A stretch of 8,927 nucleotides of DNA, from positions 17,638-26,564 of the forward strand of contig DLFY01000151.1 of the NCBI GenBank assembly GCA_002482415.1. The letters are read 5' to 3'. Below are positions 1 to 6,981 of the stretch, piece after piece (position 1 is the stretch's first letter; every line of letters begins with the position of its first letter). The position numbers and the translations under genes are program-made. The stretch is from Phycisphaerales bacterium UBA7708. GTDB taxonomy: Bacteria > Planctomycetota > Phycisphaerae > Sedimentisphaerales > Anaerohalosphaeraceae. The notes under the pieces are model-generated. The model worked only from the letters and a program-made list of their open reading frames with translations. It ran no database searches and had not been told where the DNA came from.

Positions 1-210
1 CACCAGCAGCATCGGAATCAGCCCCTTGAGTACATCCATCGCGAAGCAAAGGTATCCCCATTTTTTGCCTAGCGTCCGGGTGACATTGGTTGCACCGATA
101 TTGCCGGAACCGACTTTCCGCAGGTCCACCCCCTGGGTACGGGCTATCAGCAGGCCAAACGGGATCGCCCCGACCAGATACGCCGCTATGGATAAGACCG
201 CAAACATCAT
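1..210 (-). CDS. plsY: Acyl-phosphate:glycerol-3-phosphate acyltransferase PlsY, N-terminal part (gene runs off the left edge)
   Basis: PlsY is an inner-membrane enzyme that moves an acyl group from acyl-phosphate to glycerol-3-phosphate, making lysophosphatidate, the first step of phospholipid synthesis. The 70 visible codons begin MMFAVLSIAAYLVGAIPFG, a first membrane segment with the family's G-x-I-P-F-G turn. They continue through a D-L-R-K-V-G-S-G-N-I-G-A-T-N stretch at about residues 31-44, which is the conserved PlsY phosphate-binding loop, then R-x-L-G-K-K-W-G and a second hydrophobic stretch with D-V-L-K-G. The family is usually about 200 residues, so roughly two thirds is missing. 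The ATG at 210-208 shares one base with the TGA of the upstream glycosyltransferase gene (TGATG), which implies translational coupling. An AGGA lies about 11 nt upstream. It is the last gene of the visible LPS operon. The family call is firm because the motif is diagnostic; the start could also be the adjacent ATG three bases on. Confidence 0.93.
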   Translation of the reverse strand, partial: MMFAVLSIAAYLVGAIPFGLLIARTQGVDLRKVGSGNIGATNVTRTLGKKWGYLCFAMDVLKGLIPMLLV

Positions 211-1406
211 CAACCGTGTCGTCCTTTCTTTCGCTCGATAATCATTCCATATAAATCCAGCAGTTGCCTGACGTGGCGGGTAATCGAAACACGCTCTTTC
301 AGGCCGTCGGCAAGAATATTGCCTGCCAGTCGTTGTATTGTATCAGGATTTGCCAGGTCTGCAATAGATTTAGCCATGGCCGCAATATCAGAGGGGGATT
401 GTACAATAAACCCATGCCGGCCTGCTTCGTATTGTTCCGAGGCGCCGTTAAGCGCCGTTGTGATAACCGGTTTGCCCGCCGCCAGGGCTTCGAGGATAAA
501 TCGCGAGCAGGGATCATACCAGGACGGCAGAATCGCCGCATCACAGGCCGTCATGGCGGTAGCGGTTTCCTGCTGCGGGCCGTAGAAGAGTATCCGGTCG
601 CCAACATGGTATTGCCCGGCCAGCCGCTGATAAGCGGATATCTTATTCGACCCGGCCGCCACGATGACAGCAGGACACTGGGGGCAAAGCTCAATCGCTT
701 TCGACAGGGCGATAATCGCTTCACGCAGGCCCTTGAGCCGAAAATTAGTCGCAGCAAAAAACAGCACAATTGCTTTGTCACGAATTGCAGCCGGAACCTG
801 ATTAAGGATTTCACGACGAAATGCCTGACTCTTTTGCGGATCGGCAGGGCGGTTGGGATTAATACCGTTGGCAATCACGGCAATCCGACTTTCGGGCAGA
901 TGATAATGCCGTACAAACTGCTGCTTGACATAATCGGACAGCGCCGCAATCATCGTCTGCTGGTTATCATCGCATAGACGGGCCTCAGCCCGCAGAAAGG
1001 CCGTCCGCCGGAAATTCAGAAAATGGCTTTTCGCTTTCCAGAGCCGCACCCACGGATTCGAATAACTGGCCGCATTTTGCAGCATGGCCTCTTTGAAGCT
1101 GCCGCCGCGCGGCTGGTAAATATCGGTACCCCCCAGCGGCAGGGTACTGTGAATAATATCGTAATGCCGTTGTGACAGATGCTGTTCAATAGCGGCTTCA
1201 AATGTTTTTAATGAAGTACGCTGATGATCCTGCTGCGAACATAAAATCGTCACATTCTCACTTGGTTTGCCTGCCGCGGCCAGAATATGTGCATCGACGC
1301 CCTGGGCCTTCAGTTCCTGTGCCAATTCGGACACGGACCGCTCGGCTCCGCCAAGGCGTATGGATGTTCGTTCGATAATGATTGCAGTGGACAGCATGGC
1401 AGACAT
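210..1406 (-). CDS. WaaG-like family GT4 glycosyltransferase, probable LPS core sugar transferase
   Basis: Probable cytoplasmic, membrane-associated enzyme that adds a sugar from a nucleotide donor to the growing LPS core. The fold is GT-B/GT4. The N-terminal acceptor domain has the glycine-rich turn R-L-G-G-A-E-R at residues 17-23. The C-terminal donor domain carries S-W-Y-D-P-C-S-R-F-I-L-E-A-L-A-A-G-K-P-V-I-T-T, with D298 and E306 forming a D-x7-E version of the usual E-x7-E motif. A later N-G-A-S-E follows. Length from this start is 398 residues, normal for the family. Start choice: the open frame extends to a TTG at 1433 inside the preceding gene, but I prefer ATG at 1406, 16 nt after that gene's TAA; ATG at 1397 is also possible. 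No clear Shine-Dalgarno decides it. The gene sits next to a WaaP-like kinase, as waaG does in enterobacterial core loci. The exact donor sugar cannot be read from sequence. Confidence 0.85.
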   Translation of the reverse strand: MSAMLSTAIIIERTSIRLGGAERSVSELAQELKAQGVDAHILAAAGKPSENVTILCSQQDHQRTSLKTFEAAIEQHLSQRHYDIIHSTLPLGGTDIYQPRGGSFKEAMLQNAASYSNPWVRLWKAKSHFLNFRRTAFLRAEARLCDDNQQTMIAALSDYVKQQFVRHYHLPESRIAVIANGINPNRPADPQKSQAFRREILNQVPAAIRDKAIVLFFAATNFRLKGLREAIIALSKAIELCPQCPAVIVAAGSNKISAYQRLAGQYHVGDRILFYGPQQETATAMTACDAAILPSWYDPCSRFILEALAAGKPVITTALNGASEQYEAGRHGFIVQSPSDIAAMAKSIADLANPDTIQRLAGNILADGLKERVSITRHVRQLLDLYGMIIERKKGRHG

Positions 1407-1422
1407 TGTACCGTCAGAGGAT

Positions 1423-2274
1423 TTATTTTGCAAAGGGGACTTCTTTGCCCCGGCGGATTTCGCGGTCGGCCATCCGCCACGCCTTTCGTTTGAGCTGACG
1501 GATGAACCGGCGATCCGAGCTCATCAGTCTTTCCTTTTGACAATAACGCAGATAAAATCGCAGACGGTCCGACCGGCTGATAACGTCTCCGGGCGAGGAA
1601 TAATACAATTGCGTCAGGTCTTTTAAAATCCATCGCCGACGACACAATCGCGGCTGGAAGGCCCGCTGCAAATCAATCAGCGAAAAACCGTTGGCCGCAG
1701 AATAAAAAATATGGCACAGATATAAATCCCGATGGCAATAGCCGGTCTGGTGAAACCGCCGGACAAAATCAGCCAGCGAATGAATGAATGCGACACGTTC
1801 CGTCTGGCTGCTTTCCAGAGGTGACCGAGTCAGGCAGTCAGGCAATTGTTTTTCCAGCGACTGCGCCTTCGGGATTTCCAGCAGGATGACGAAACTTCTG
1901 TCCTCAAACAGCCCATGCCAGCGCCCGCCATAAGCAATCGTTTGATACGTGCCGACGCTCGCCTGTTCCAGCGGCCGGCAGGGCAGATAGTCATACATCG
2001 CCGTTAAAGCCTTCCGCCCATGAGCCATCCAGTTGCGAAGCTGCGTCATCCTTGGCGGCCCAACATATCGCTTCATAAAACACCGCTGCGGGGGATTGCC
2101 GATGACAAACTCCGTCCGGCTCCGCCAGTGCGTCAATTCTTTCTTGACCAGTGCCGTGCCGCCTTCAAATGCGAATATCGCATCCAGCGTATCCAGATGC
2201 ATTTGTTTGAGCGACTCGGCATAATCCGGGTGTACAAAGACATCGGGGCAGAGCTGGACATATTCGGAATTCAT
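1423..2274 (-). CDS. waaP: WaaP/InaA-type LPS core heptose kinase
   Basis: Likely a cytoplasmic protein-kinase-like enzyme that phosphorylates an inner-core sugar (heptose in the WaaP family), adding negative charge that lets divalent cations cross-link the outer membrane. The 283-residue product has a lysine in C-F-M-K-R-Y (K68) fitting the ATP-binding lysine. The catalytic loop reads G-Y-C-H-R-D-L-Y-L-C-H-I-F (H181, R182, D183). The metal-binding loop is L-I-D-L-Q-R-A (D201). This H-R-D-x-Y-x-C-H plus I-D-L-x-R-A pairing is the WaaP pattern as I remember it. The C-terminus is rich in Arg/Lys, which suits membrane-surface contact. Start: the frame stays open to 2388, but ATG at 2274 overlaps the upstream TGA as ATGA, and the extra upstream residues are only the neighbouring gene read in another frame. 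It lies between heptosyltransferase and GT4 genes. A KdkA-like Kdo kinase is the main alternative. Confidence 0.83.
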   Translation of the reverse strand: MNSEYVQLCPDVFVHPDYAESLKQMHLDTLDAIFAFEGGTALVKKELTHWRSRTEFVIGNPPQRCFMKRYVGPPRMTQLRNWMAHGRKALTAMYDYLPCRPLEQASVGTYQTIAYGGRWHGLFEDRSFVILLEIPKAQSLEKQLPDCLTRSPLESSQTERVAFIHSLADFVRRFHQTGYCHRDLYLCHIFYSAANGFSLIDLQRAFQPRLCRRRWILKDLTQLYYSSPGDVISRSDRLRFYLRYCQKERLMSSDRRFIRQLKRKAWRMADREIRRGKEVPFAK

Positions 2275-3305
2275 TGAACAGGCATCCCAAGAACGGATTG
2301 GGCAGCGTTGAACACCTGCTCCACGCTGATCGACAGCATGCAGTAGTGTTCTTTCGCAAGACATTGCGGTTTGTCGCAGGGGGCGCAAGGACTCTGGCCG
2401 ATAATCTGAGTTTCGTTGGGATTATGCGTCTGGGTCCAGGCCGGATTATTGGGGCCAAACAGCGTAATCAGTTTTTTATCGAGTGCCGCGGCAATATGGC
2501 GCGGCCCGGTGTCGTTGGTAATGACTAAATCCGCCTTCTCGTACAACGCTTTCAGCGGGCCAGGCTTAAGCGGCCGCTGTCCGAGGCTTAATATCGGCTG
2601 CTTGGCATTGCCCTGAATCCCTTCAGCGATGGCGATTTCCTGCGGCGTCGGGGCAATGGAAATCACCACCGTGGCCCGATAGGTTTCTGTCAGCCGATCC
2701 GCCAGTTCCGCAAAACGCTGGACAGGCCACAGCTTGCTGGGGCCGAAAGCCCCGCCGGGCACCAGAATTACCAGCGGACCGGTCATCGTGTTCAACTCCG
2801 GCCATGATTCGGCCAGTATCTGCCGGTCGGCATCCGTCAGCCCGATCGACAGTTTTTTATTCTCAATATTGCCGCCAAGATACTGTGCGACATGAAGATA
2901 ATAATCCACTGCCGACACCGGCTTGAAATCGCCGCCTTCTTTTTCGGGCATCAGCTTGTCGGTCAGCATCCAGCTTCGCCCTTCACGGACATAGCCCACT
3001 CTGACGGGAATGCCCGCCAGCGTTGCCGTCAGCGCACTGCCGAAGGAATTTTTAAACAGAATCACCATATCACAATGGGATTGACGGAGCTTGCCGAGCA
3101 TCCGGAAATAGGATTTGTCCAGTTCCATCCAGTCGTCACAGAACGCCGATGGCTCCAGAAAGGCCCTGTTGATCCGGCTGGCCAGGAATGTAATCCTTGC
3201 CGACCGAAACCGCTGTCGAATCGACGACAGGGCGGGTGTGGCCATAATCGCATCACCCAGGGGCGACGGCAGCCAGACGAGAATATGCTGGGGATTGGCA
3301 ATCAT
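2271..3305 (-). CDS. waaF: Glycosyltransferase family 9, ADP-heptose:LPS heptosyltransferase (WaaF-like)
   Basis: Transfers L-glycero-D-manno-heptose from ADP-heptose to the LPS inner core at the cytoplasmic face of the inner membrane. The 344-residue GT-B protein opens with I-L-V-W-L-P-S-P-L-G-D-A-I-M-A-T-P-A-L (residues 8-26). The Asp of L-G-D (D18) occupies the catalytic-base position of GT9 heptosyltransferases. The C-terminal donor domain has V-P-G-G-A-F-G-P-S-K-x-W-P followed later by N-D-T-G-P-R-H-I-A-A-A (264-274) and T-L-F-G-P-N-N-P, the GT9 nucleotide-sugar site. Cysteines at 307, 310, 315 and 322 form a C-x2-C-x4-C-x6-C cluster. The ATG at 3305 is 7 nt after the upstream stop with a poor Shine-Dalgarno, so it probably depends on coupled translation. 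It follows the genes that make ADP-heptose. Whether it adds the first, second or third heptose is not decidable here, so the symbol is provisional. Confidence 0.87.
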   Translation of the reverse strand: MIANPQHILVWLPSPLGDAIMATPALSSIRQRFRSARITFLASRINRAFLEPSAFCDDWMELDKSYFRMLGKLRQSHCDMVILFKNSFGSALTATLAGIPVRVGYVREGRSWMLTDKLMPEKEGGDFKPVSAVDYYLHVAQYLGGNIENKKLSIGLTDADRQILAESWPELNTMTGPLVILVPGGAFGPSKLWPVQRFAELADRLTETYRATVVISIAPTPQEIAIAEGIQGNAKQPILSLGQRPLKPGPLKALYEKADLVITNDTGPRHIAAALDKKLITLFGPNNPAWTQTHNPNETQIIGQSPCAPCDKPQCLAKEHYCMLSISVEQVFNAAQSVLGMPVQ

Positions 3306-3312
3306 AAGGCTG

Positions 3313-4383
3313 TCAGTTTCGATTTCGCATCAGGAAAAAGGTTAATGTCATCAGTTGCAGCACCGCGGCAAAACCGATCATAATCAGGATGTGCTCGGCC
3401 GATCGCGTCGAATCGAGAAAAAACCAGAAGCTCACCACCAGGCAGCCGACCGCCACAATCTGGCAGGCCCCGGCCAGAATCATCCAGATGGAAAAATCAT
3501 CGTCCCGTCCCAGCTTATAGGCCGCCTTCAGATGAATCAGCACCTCGTTGAGCAGATTCTCAGTATCCCTGGGCAAAGGCGTCTCGGCCCGTGCCGACGG
3601 CTTTCGCTGGGCGGCAGGGGGCCGTTCCTGCTGCGGCGTTTGGTTGGCTGTCGGGTATTCACGAACAGGCTCTGCGGTCTCGACAGGCTGGGATTTGACC
3701 GCATTTGCCGTAGTACGCGATGTCTCGGCAGCAATCGTTTGTTTGGGATTTTGCATATCGACCTGAACCTCCGAAATGTCCTGGACTGACAGATGCTCTG
3801 CTGCGGGCTTGCTGTCATGATGCTGATCAAACATCCGAATGATATTGACTGCCTCACGAATATTGACCGCCTGACGGTCCGGTTCCGGATCGGCCGGATT
3901 TTTCACCACCGGCTTGACCGGATTATTAATCAGAATGGTTTTGCACCCCGCGCGCTTGCCGGCCTCGACATCCCGATACGAATCACCAACCATCCATGAC
4001 TGGCTCAGGTCAATATCGAGTTCTTTGGCTGCCTTCAAGAGCATTCCCGGCGCCGGCTTGCGAAGCTCGCTTTCCATGCGGTATTTGGGAATCGAGCCTT
4101 CGGGGTGAAACGGGCAGTAGTAAATCGCATCCAGGTACGCCCCTTCATCGGCCAGCAGCTTTTCCAGCGTATGATGAATCTGGGCAAGTCCCTCCTCGGA
4201 TACAATCCCCCGGGCCACGCCGGATTGATTGCTGACCACGACCAGCCGATATCCGATCCTGCGAAGCTGGGCCAGCGAAGACGCCGCGCCCGGCAGCAAT
4301 TGGACCTGGCTGGGGTGGTTGATATACCCCGGGTCTTCAATCAGCGTATCGTCGCGATCCAGAAATACGGCTTTATGTTTCAT
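3313..4383 (-). CDS. gmhB: D-glycero-D-manno-heptose-1,7-bisphosphate 7-phosphatase (GmhB) fused to a C-terminal linker and two membrane segments
   Basis: The first ~186 residues are a HAD phosphatase that would remove the 7-phosphate of heptose-1,7-bisphosphate, between the two reactions of HldE. Motif I is F-L-D-R-D-D-T-L (nucleophile D9, acid/base D11), motif II S-N-Q-S-G (51-55), motif III R-K-P (K109) and motif IV G-D-S-Y-R-D-V (D134, D138). The loop C-P-F-H-P-E (90-95) aligns without gaps to the GmhB zinc loop but keeps only its first Cys. GmhB proteins normally end near 190 residues; this one is 356. Residues ~187-273 are a Pro/Gln/Ala-rich, probably disordered linker. Residues ~274-298 look helical and charged. 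Residues 299-323 and 331-352 are strongly hydrophobic, ending R-N-R-N, so the phosphatase is probably tethered to the inner membrane facing the cytoplasm. ATG at 4383 lies 9 nt after the hldE stop, with TAAGGG upstream. HAD and GmhB calls are strong; the role of the tail is unknown. Confidence 0.88.
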   Translation of the reverse strand: MKHKAVFLDRDDTLIEDPGYINHPSQVQLLPGAASSLAQLRRIGYRLVVVSNQSGVARGIVSEEGLAQIHHTLEKLLADEGAYLDAIYYCPFHPEGSIPKYRMESELRKPAPGMLLKAAKELDIDLSQSWMVGDSYRDVEAGKRAGCKTILINNPVKPVVKNPADPEPDRQAVNIREAVNIIRMFDQHHDSKPAAEHLSVQDISEVQVDMQNPKQTIAAETSRTTANAVKSQPVETAEPVREYPTANQTPQQERPPAAQRKPSARAETPLPRDTENLLNEVLIHLKAAYKLGRDDDFSIWMILAGACQIVAVGCLVVSFWFFLDSTRSAEHILIMIGFAAVLQLMTLTFFLMRNRN

Positions 4384-4392
4384 TACAGGCCC

Positions 4393-5868
4393 TTATTGCT
4401 GTTTCATTTTTTCGATAGTGGCCGTGGAGCTTTTGCCTTCCAGCATCGGCGCCAGAATCGTCTGGCCGCCGTAGGAAGCGACAAATTCCCGTCCAATCAC
4501 GCCTTTGTTGGCCCAGTCGGCCCCTTTAATCAGCACATCCGGCCGCACCTGCTCAATCAGCGCCAGCGGGTCGGGCTGGTCGAAAATCGTCACATAATCC
4601 ACGCACTCCAGCGCCGCCAGAACCGCCGCCCGCTCGTGCTGGTTATTAATCGGACGGGTCGGTCCCTTGAGCTGCCGGACGGAGTTGTCCGAATTCAGCC
4701 CGACGACCACAATATCCCCGTGCGATTTGCAGAATTTCAGATACTCGATATGCCCCAGATGCAGCACATCGAAACAGCCGTTGGTAAAGACAATCTTCTG
4801 GCCGGATTTACGATGGAAGGCCAGTTCGTCCCGCAGGGCATCAATCTCCCGAATCTTTCCGGCCTTGCCCTTGCGCGTGGCAAGGATTTCATTAACGATT
4901 TCATCGATGCTGACGGTGGCCACGCCGAATTTTTCGACCTCCAGCCCCGCGGCGATATTGGATATCTGCACCGCTGTCTTGTAATCGCATCCCGCCGCCA
5001 GCGCCACTGCAATCATTGCCAGCATCATATCCCCCGCGCCGGTCACATCATACACCGTGCGAGGCTGGGTCGGAATCTGTTCGGAGACCGTATCCGAATG
5101 CAGGTAGGCCCCTTCCTTGTCCAGCGTGATAATTGCCGCATCCAGGCTGAGCTGCGATTGCAGTTTTTTGGCCGCCTGCTGGGCCGCTTCGATGCTGTTG
5201 ACGTTAATCCCGGAGGCAACGGATGCTTCCTTGCGGTTGGGCGTAATCAGGCAGGCCCCGGTAAATTTCGAATAATCCTCATGCAGCGGCGGATCGACCA
5301 GCACCTTTTTGCCCGCCTGACGGGCCAGTGTAATCATCTGCTGACAAAACCGTGGCTGCAGAATCCCCTTATTGTAATCCTGCAGACAGACCACGTCCGC
5401 CTTTGGCAGCCGTTCCTTATACAGATCCAGAAGCTGCTTGTAGCGTTCGGCCTCCAGCGGCTCGGTGATTTCATCGTCCACCCGCAAAAGCTGCTGACGG
5501 TGCCGATGCTGGGCAAGGCCGATGATACGCTGCTTGGTAATGGTCGGGCGTTCTTCCACAGCCAGCAGCCCCGATAAATCCGCCCCGCGTTCAGCCAGCT
5601 TGTTGCGTAATTGCTGCCCGGTGTCATCCGTACCGGTAATCCCGATGCACAGACATTGGGCACCCAGTTCCAGCACATCCGCGGCAACCGACGCCGCACC
5701 GCCGCAGGCATAGTCCCGTCGAACGACCTTGAGCACCTGCACCGGGGCCTCCGGGCTGATCCGCAGCGCATCACCATAAACATACATATCCAGCATGAAA
5801 TCGCCAACCAGTAACACCGTTGGTGAACCCAGGCCGGTCACAATTTTTAATAAATCGGTACTGTTCAT
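4393..5868 (-). CDS. hldE: Bifunctional heptose-7-phosphate kinase / heptose-1-phosphate adenylyltransferase HldE
   Basis: Cytoplasmic enzyme with two steps of ADP-heptose synthesis: phosphorylation of D-glycero-D-manno-heptose-7-phosphate at C1, then, after GmhB acts, adenylylation to ADP-heptose. The N-terminal PfkB/ribokinase domain (about 1-330) has V-G-D-F-M-L-D (21-27), a G-G-A-A-S site (56-60), and the PfkB signature D-V-T-G-A-G-D (274-280) with D280 as catalytic base. The C-terminal nucleotidyltransferase domain (about 355-491) has F-T-N-G-C-F-D-V-L-H-L-G-H (361-373, HxGH-type), then G-L-N-S-D-x-S-V and a closing S-S-T-A-T-I, the substitute for ISSTxI. Length of 491 matches the usual ~475-490. 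ATG at 5868 is 17 nt after the lpxK stop in an A/T-rich stretch without Shine-Dalgarno. Having gmhB directly downstream confirms the pathway. Confidence 0.96.
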   Translation of the reverse strand: MNSTDLLKIVTGLGSPTVLLVGDFMLDMYVYGDALRISPEAPVQVLKVVRRDYACGGAASVAADVLELGAQCLCIGITGTDDTGQQLRNKLAERGADLSGLLAVEERPTITKQRIIGLAQHRHRQQLLRVDDEITEPLEAERYKQLLDLYKERLPKADVVCLQDYNKGILQPRFCQQMITLARQAGKKVLVDPPLHEDYSKFTGACLITPNRKEASVASGINVNSIEAAQQAAKKLQSQLSLDAAIITLDKEGAYLHSDTVSEQIPTQPRTVYDVTGAGDMMLAMIAVALAAGCDYKTAVQISNIAAGLEVEKFGVATVSIDEIVNEILATRKGKAGKIREIDALRDELAFHRKSGQKIVFTNGCFDVLHLGHIEYLKFCKSHGDIVVVGLNSDNSVRQLKGPTRPINNQHERAAVLAALECVDYVTIFDQPDPLALIEQVRPDVLIKGADWANKGVIGREFVASYGGQTILAPMLEGKSSTATIEKMKQQ

Positions 5869-5885
5869 ATAGTTATTTTATGTTT

Positions 5886-6941
5886 TTATCTTGGTATGAC
5901 GTTATCAATCAGGGTCTCGATAGCCTCCGCGTTGGCGGCAAAATCCAGTTCCATGGCCATCGCACCAAACGAAATCGTTTCAATCTGCCGGCAGAACACC
6001 GCGGTCTTGACCCAGTCTTTCTGGGTACACACCGCCATGTCGGCGCCGCTGTGCCGGGCCTGCGCGGCAATCGACTTGACATCCTGCATCGTATAATCAT
6101 GATGGTCGTTAAAAAAGCACGACCCGACAATCGTAATGCCATCCTGCTGCAGGCAATTCATAAAAGCCTGCGGATTACCGATGCCGCAATAAATAAACAA
6201 TTTCATCGTCCGCAGTTTGTCCAGCGGCAGCGGCTGGCCGTTGGTCAGCATCGCATGGGTATGCCGATGCACCGCCCGGGCCACAGGTATCGGCCCGGTC
6301 AGCTCCATAATCCGCTGTTCAATGTGACTGGCCTGTTGGGCGTCGGCCAGGTCAAACCGCGTGATGATGGCCGCATCGGCACGTTTCAGTTCGCTCAGCG
6401 GTTCACGCAGCAATCCCGCCGGAAGCAGCTTATCATATCCGAAAGGACACGTCGCATCGATGGCCACGATATTCAAATCCCGCTGAATCCGCCGATGCTG
6501 AAATCCATCATCCAATACCAGTACCTGCGGCTGATAATCGCGGATGGCTTTTTCCGCCCCGGCCACACGGTCAGGATTAACCACCACTTGCACACCCGGA
6601 CAGCTCTTGGCCAGCAGGGCGGGTTCATCGGACATCTCCCCCGCGGTGGTCTTATAGCCCCGGGTCAGCACCGCACAGCGAATCTGCTTTTTGCTCAGAT
6701 ACCGGCACAACCAGATGACCAGCGGTGTCTTTCCCGTCCCGCCGGTGGTGATATTGCCGATACTGATGACCGGTATCTTCACCGCATGACTCCTGAGCAC
6801 GCCGAAATGATACAACAGGTTCCGGCAGCGCACCGCAGCCGCATAAACTAAAGCGAAGCATCTCAGCAACGCCCGCAGCAAAACGGCCGTCACTCGGCGG
6901 TCCTGTCCGGAAATCAACATCCGATAGGCTGTCTGATTCAA
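5886..6941 (-). CDS. lpxK: Tetraacyldisaccharide 4'-kinase LpxK
   Basis: Inner-membrane P-loop kinase that phosphorylates the 4' position of the lipid A disaccharide, giving lipid IVA. The 351-residue product begins with Y-R-x-L-I-S-G, a conserved LpxK opening, followed by a hydrophobic N-terminal membrane helix (about 17-44) and R-N-L-L-Y. Then come P-V-I-S-I-G-N-I-T-T-G-G-T-G-K-T-P (Walker A, G67-T72), L-T-R-G-Y-K (92-97) and L-D-D-G-F-Q-H-R (143-150), all LpxK hallmarks. Later P-A-G-L-L-R-E-P and C-x-x-G-I-G-N-P are also typical. Start: a TTG at 6941, because the next in-frame ATG (6920) would cut into the conserved Y-R-x-L-I-S-G and a stop lies two codons upstream. GAGGA at 6950-6954 is 8 nt before the TTG, which supports it. 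It is the only lipid A gene in the window and sits 40 nt after icd. Confidence 0.96.
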   Translation of the reverse strand: MNQTAYRMLISGQDRRVTAVLLRALLRCFALVYAAAVRCRNLLYHFGVLRSHAVKIPVISIGNITTGGTGKTPLVIWLCRYLSKKQIRCAVLTRGYKTTAGEMSDEPALLAKSCPGVQVVVNPDRVAGAEKAIRDYQPQVLVLDDGFQHRRIQRDLNIVAIDATCPFGYDKLLPAGLLREPLSELKRADAAIITRFDLADAQQASHIEQRIMELTGPIPVARAVHRHTHAMLTNGQPLPLDKLRTMKLFIYCGIGNPQAFMNCLQQDGITIVGSCFFNDHHDYTMQDVKSIAAQARHSGADMAVCTQKDWVKTAVFCRQIETISFGAMAMELDFAANAEAIETLIDNVIPR

Positions 6942-6949
6942 CGCTTATA

Positions 6950-6954
6950 TCCTC
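6950..6954 (-). promoter_or_regulatory. Shine-Dalgarno GAGGA for the TTG start of lpxK
   Basis: GAGGA lies 8 nt before the TTG at 6941. Together with the in-frame stop just upstream and the conserved residues immediately downstream, it supports a non-ATG start for lpxK. Confidence 0.65.
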
Positions 6955-6981
6955 GGATTCCCACAATACAGACGAATCGAC

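Noticed and set aside
2275..2388. N-terminal extension of the WaaP-like kinase up to 2388
   Set aside because: It overlaps the end of the heptosyltransferase in another frame and has no kinase-like sequence. The ATGA overlap at 2274 gives a natural start.
4105..5577. Long plus-strand frame of 490 codons antisense to hldE and gmhB
   Set aside because: It is the mirror of two strongly supported genes, is rich in Arg/Gln/His/Asn, and shows no domain motif or ribosome site. The frames at 5820-6851 and 7144-8082 on the plus strand were rejected for the same reasons.
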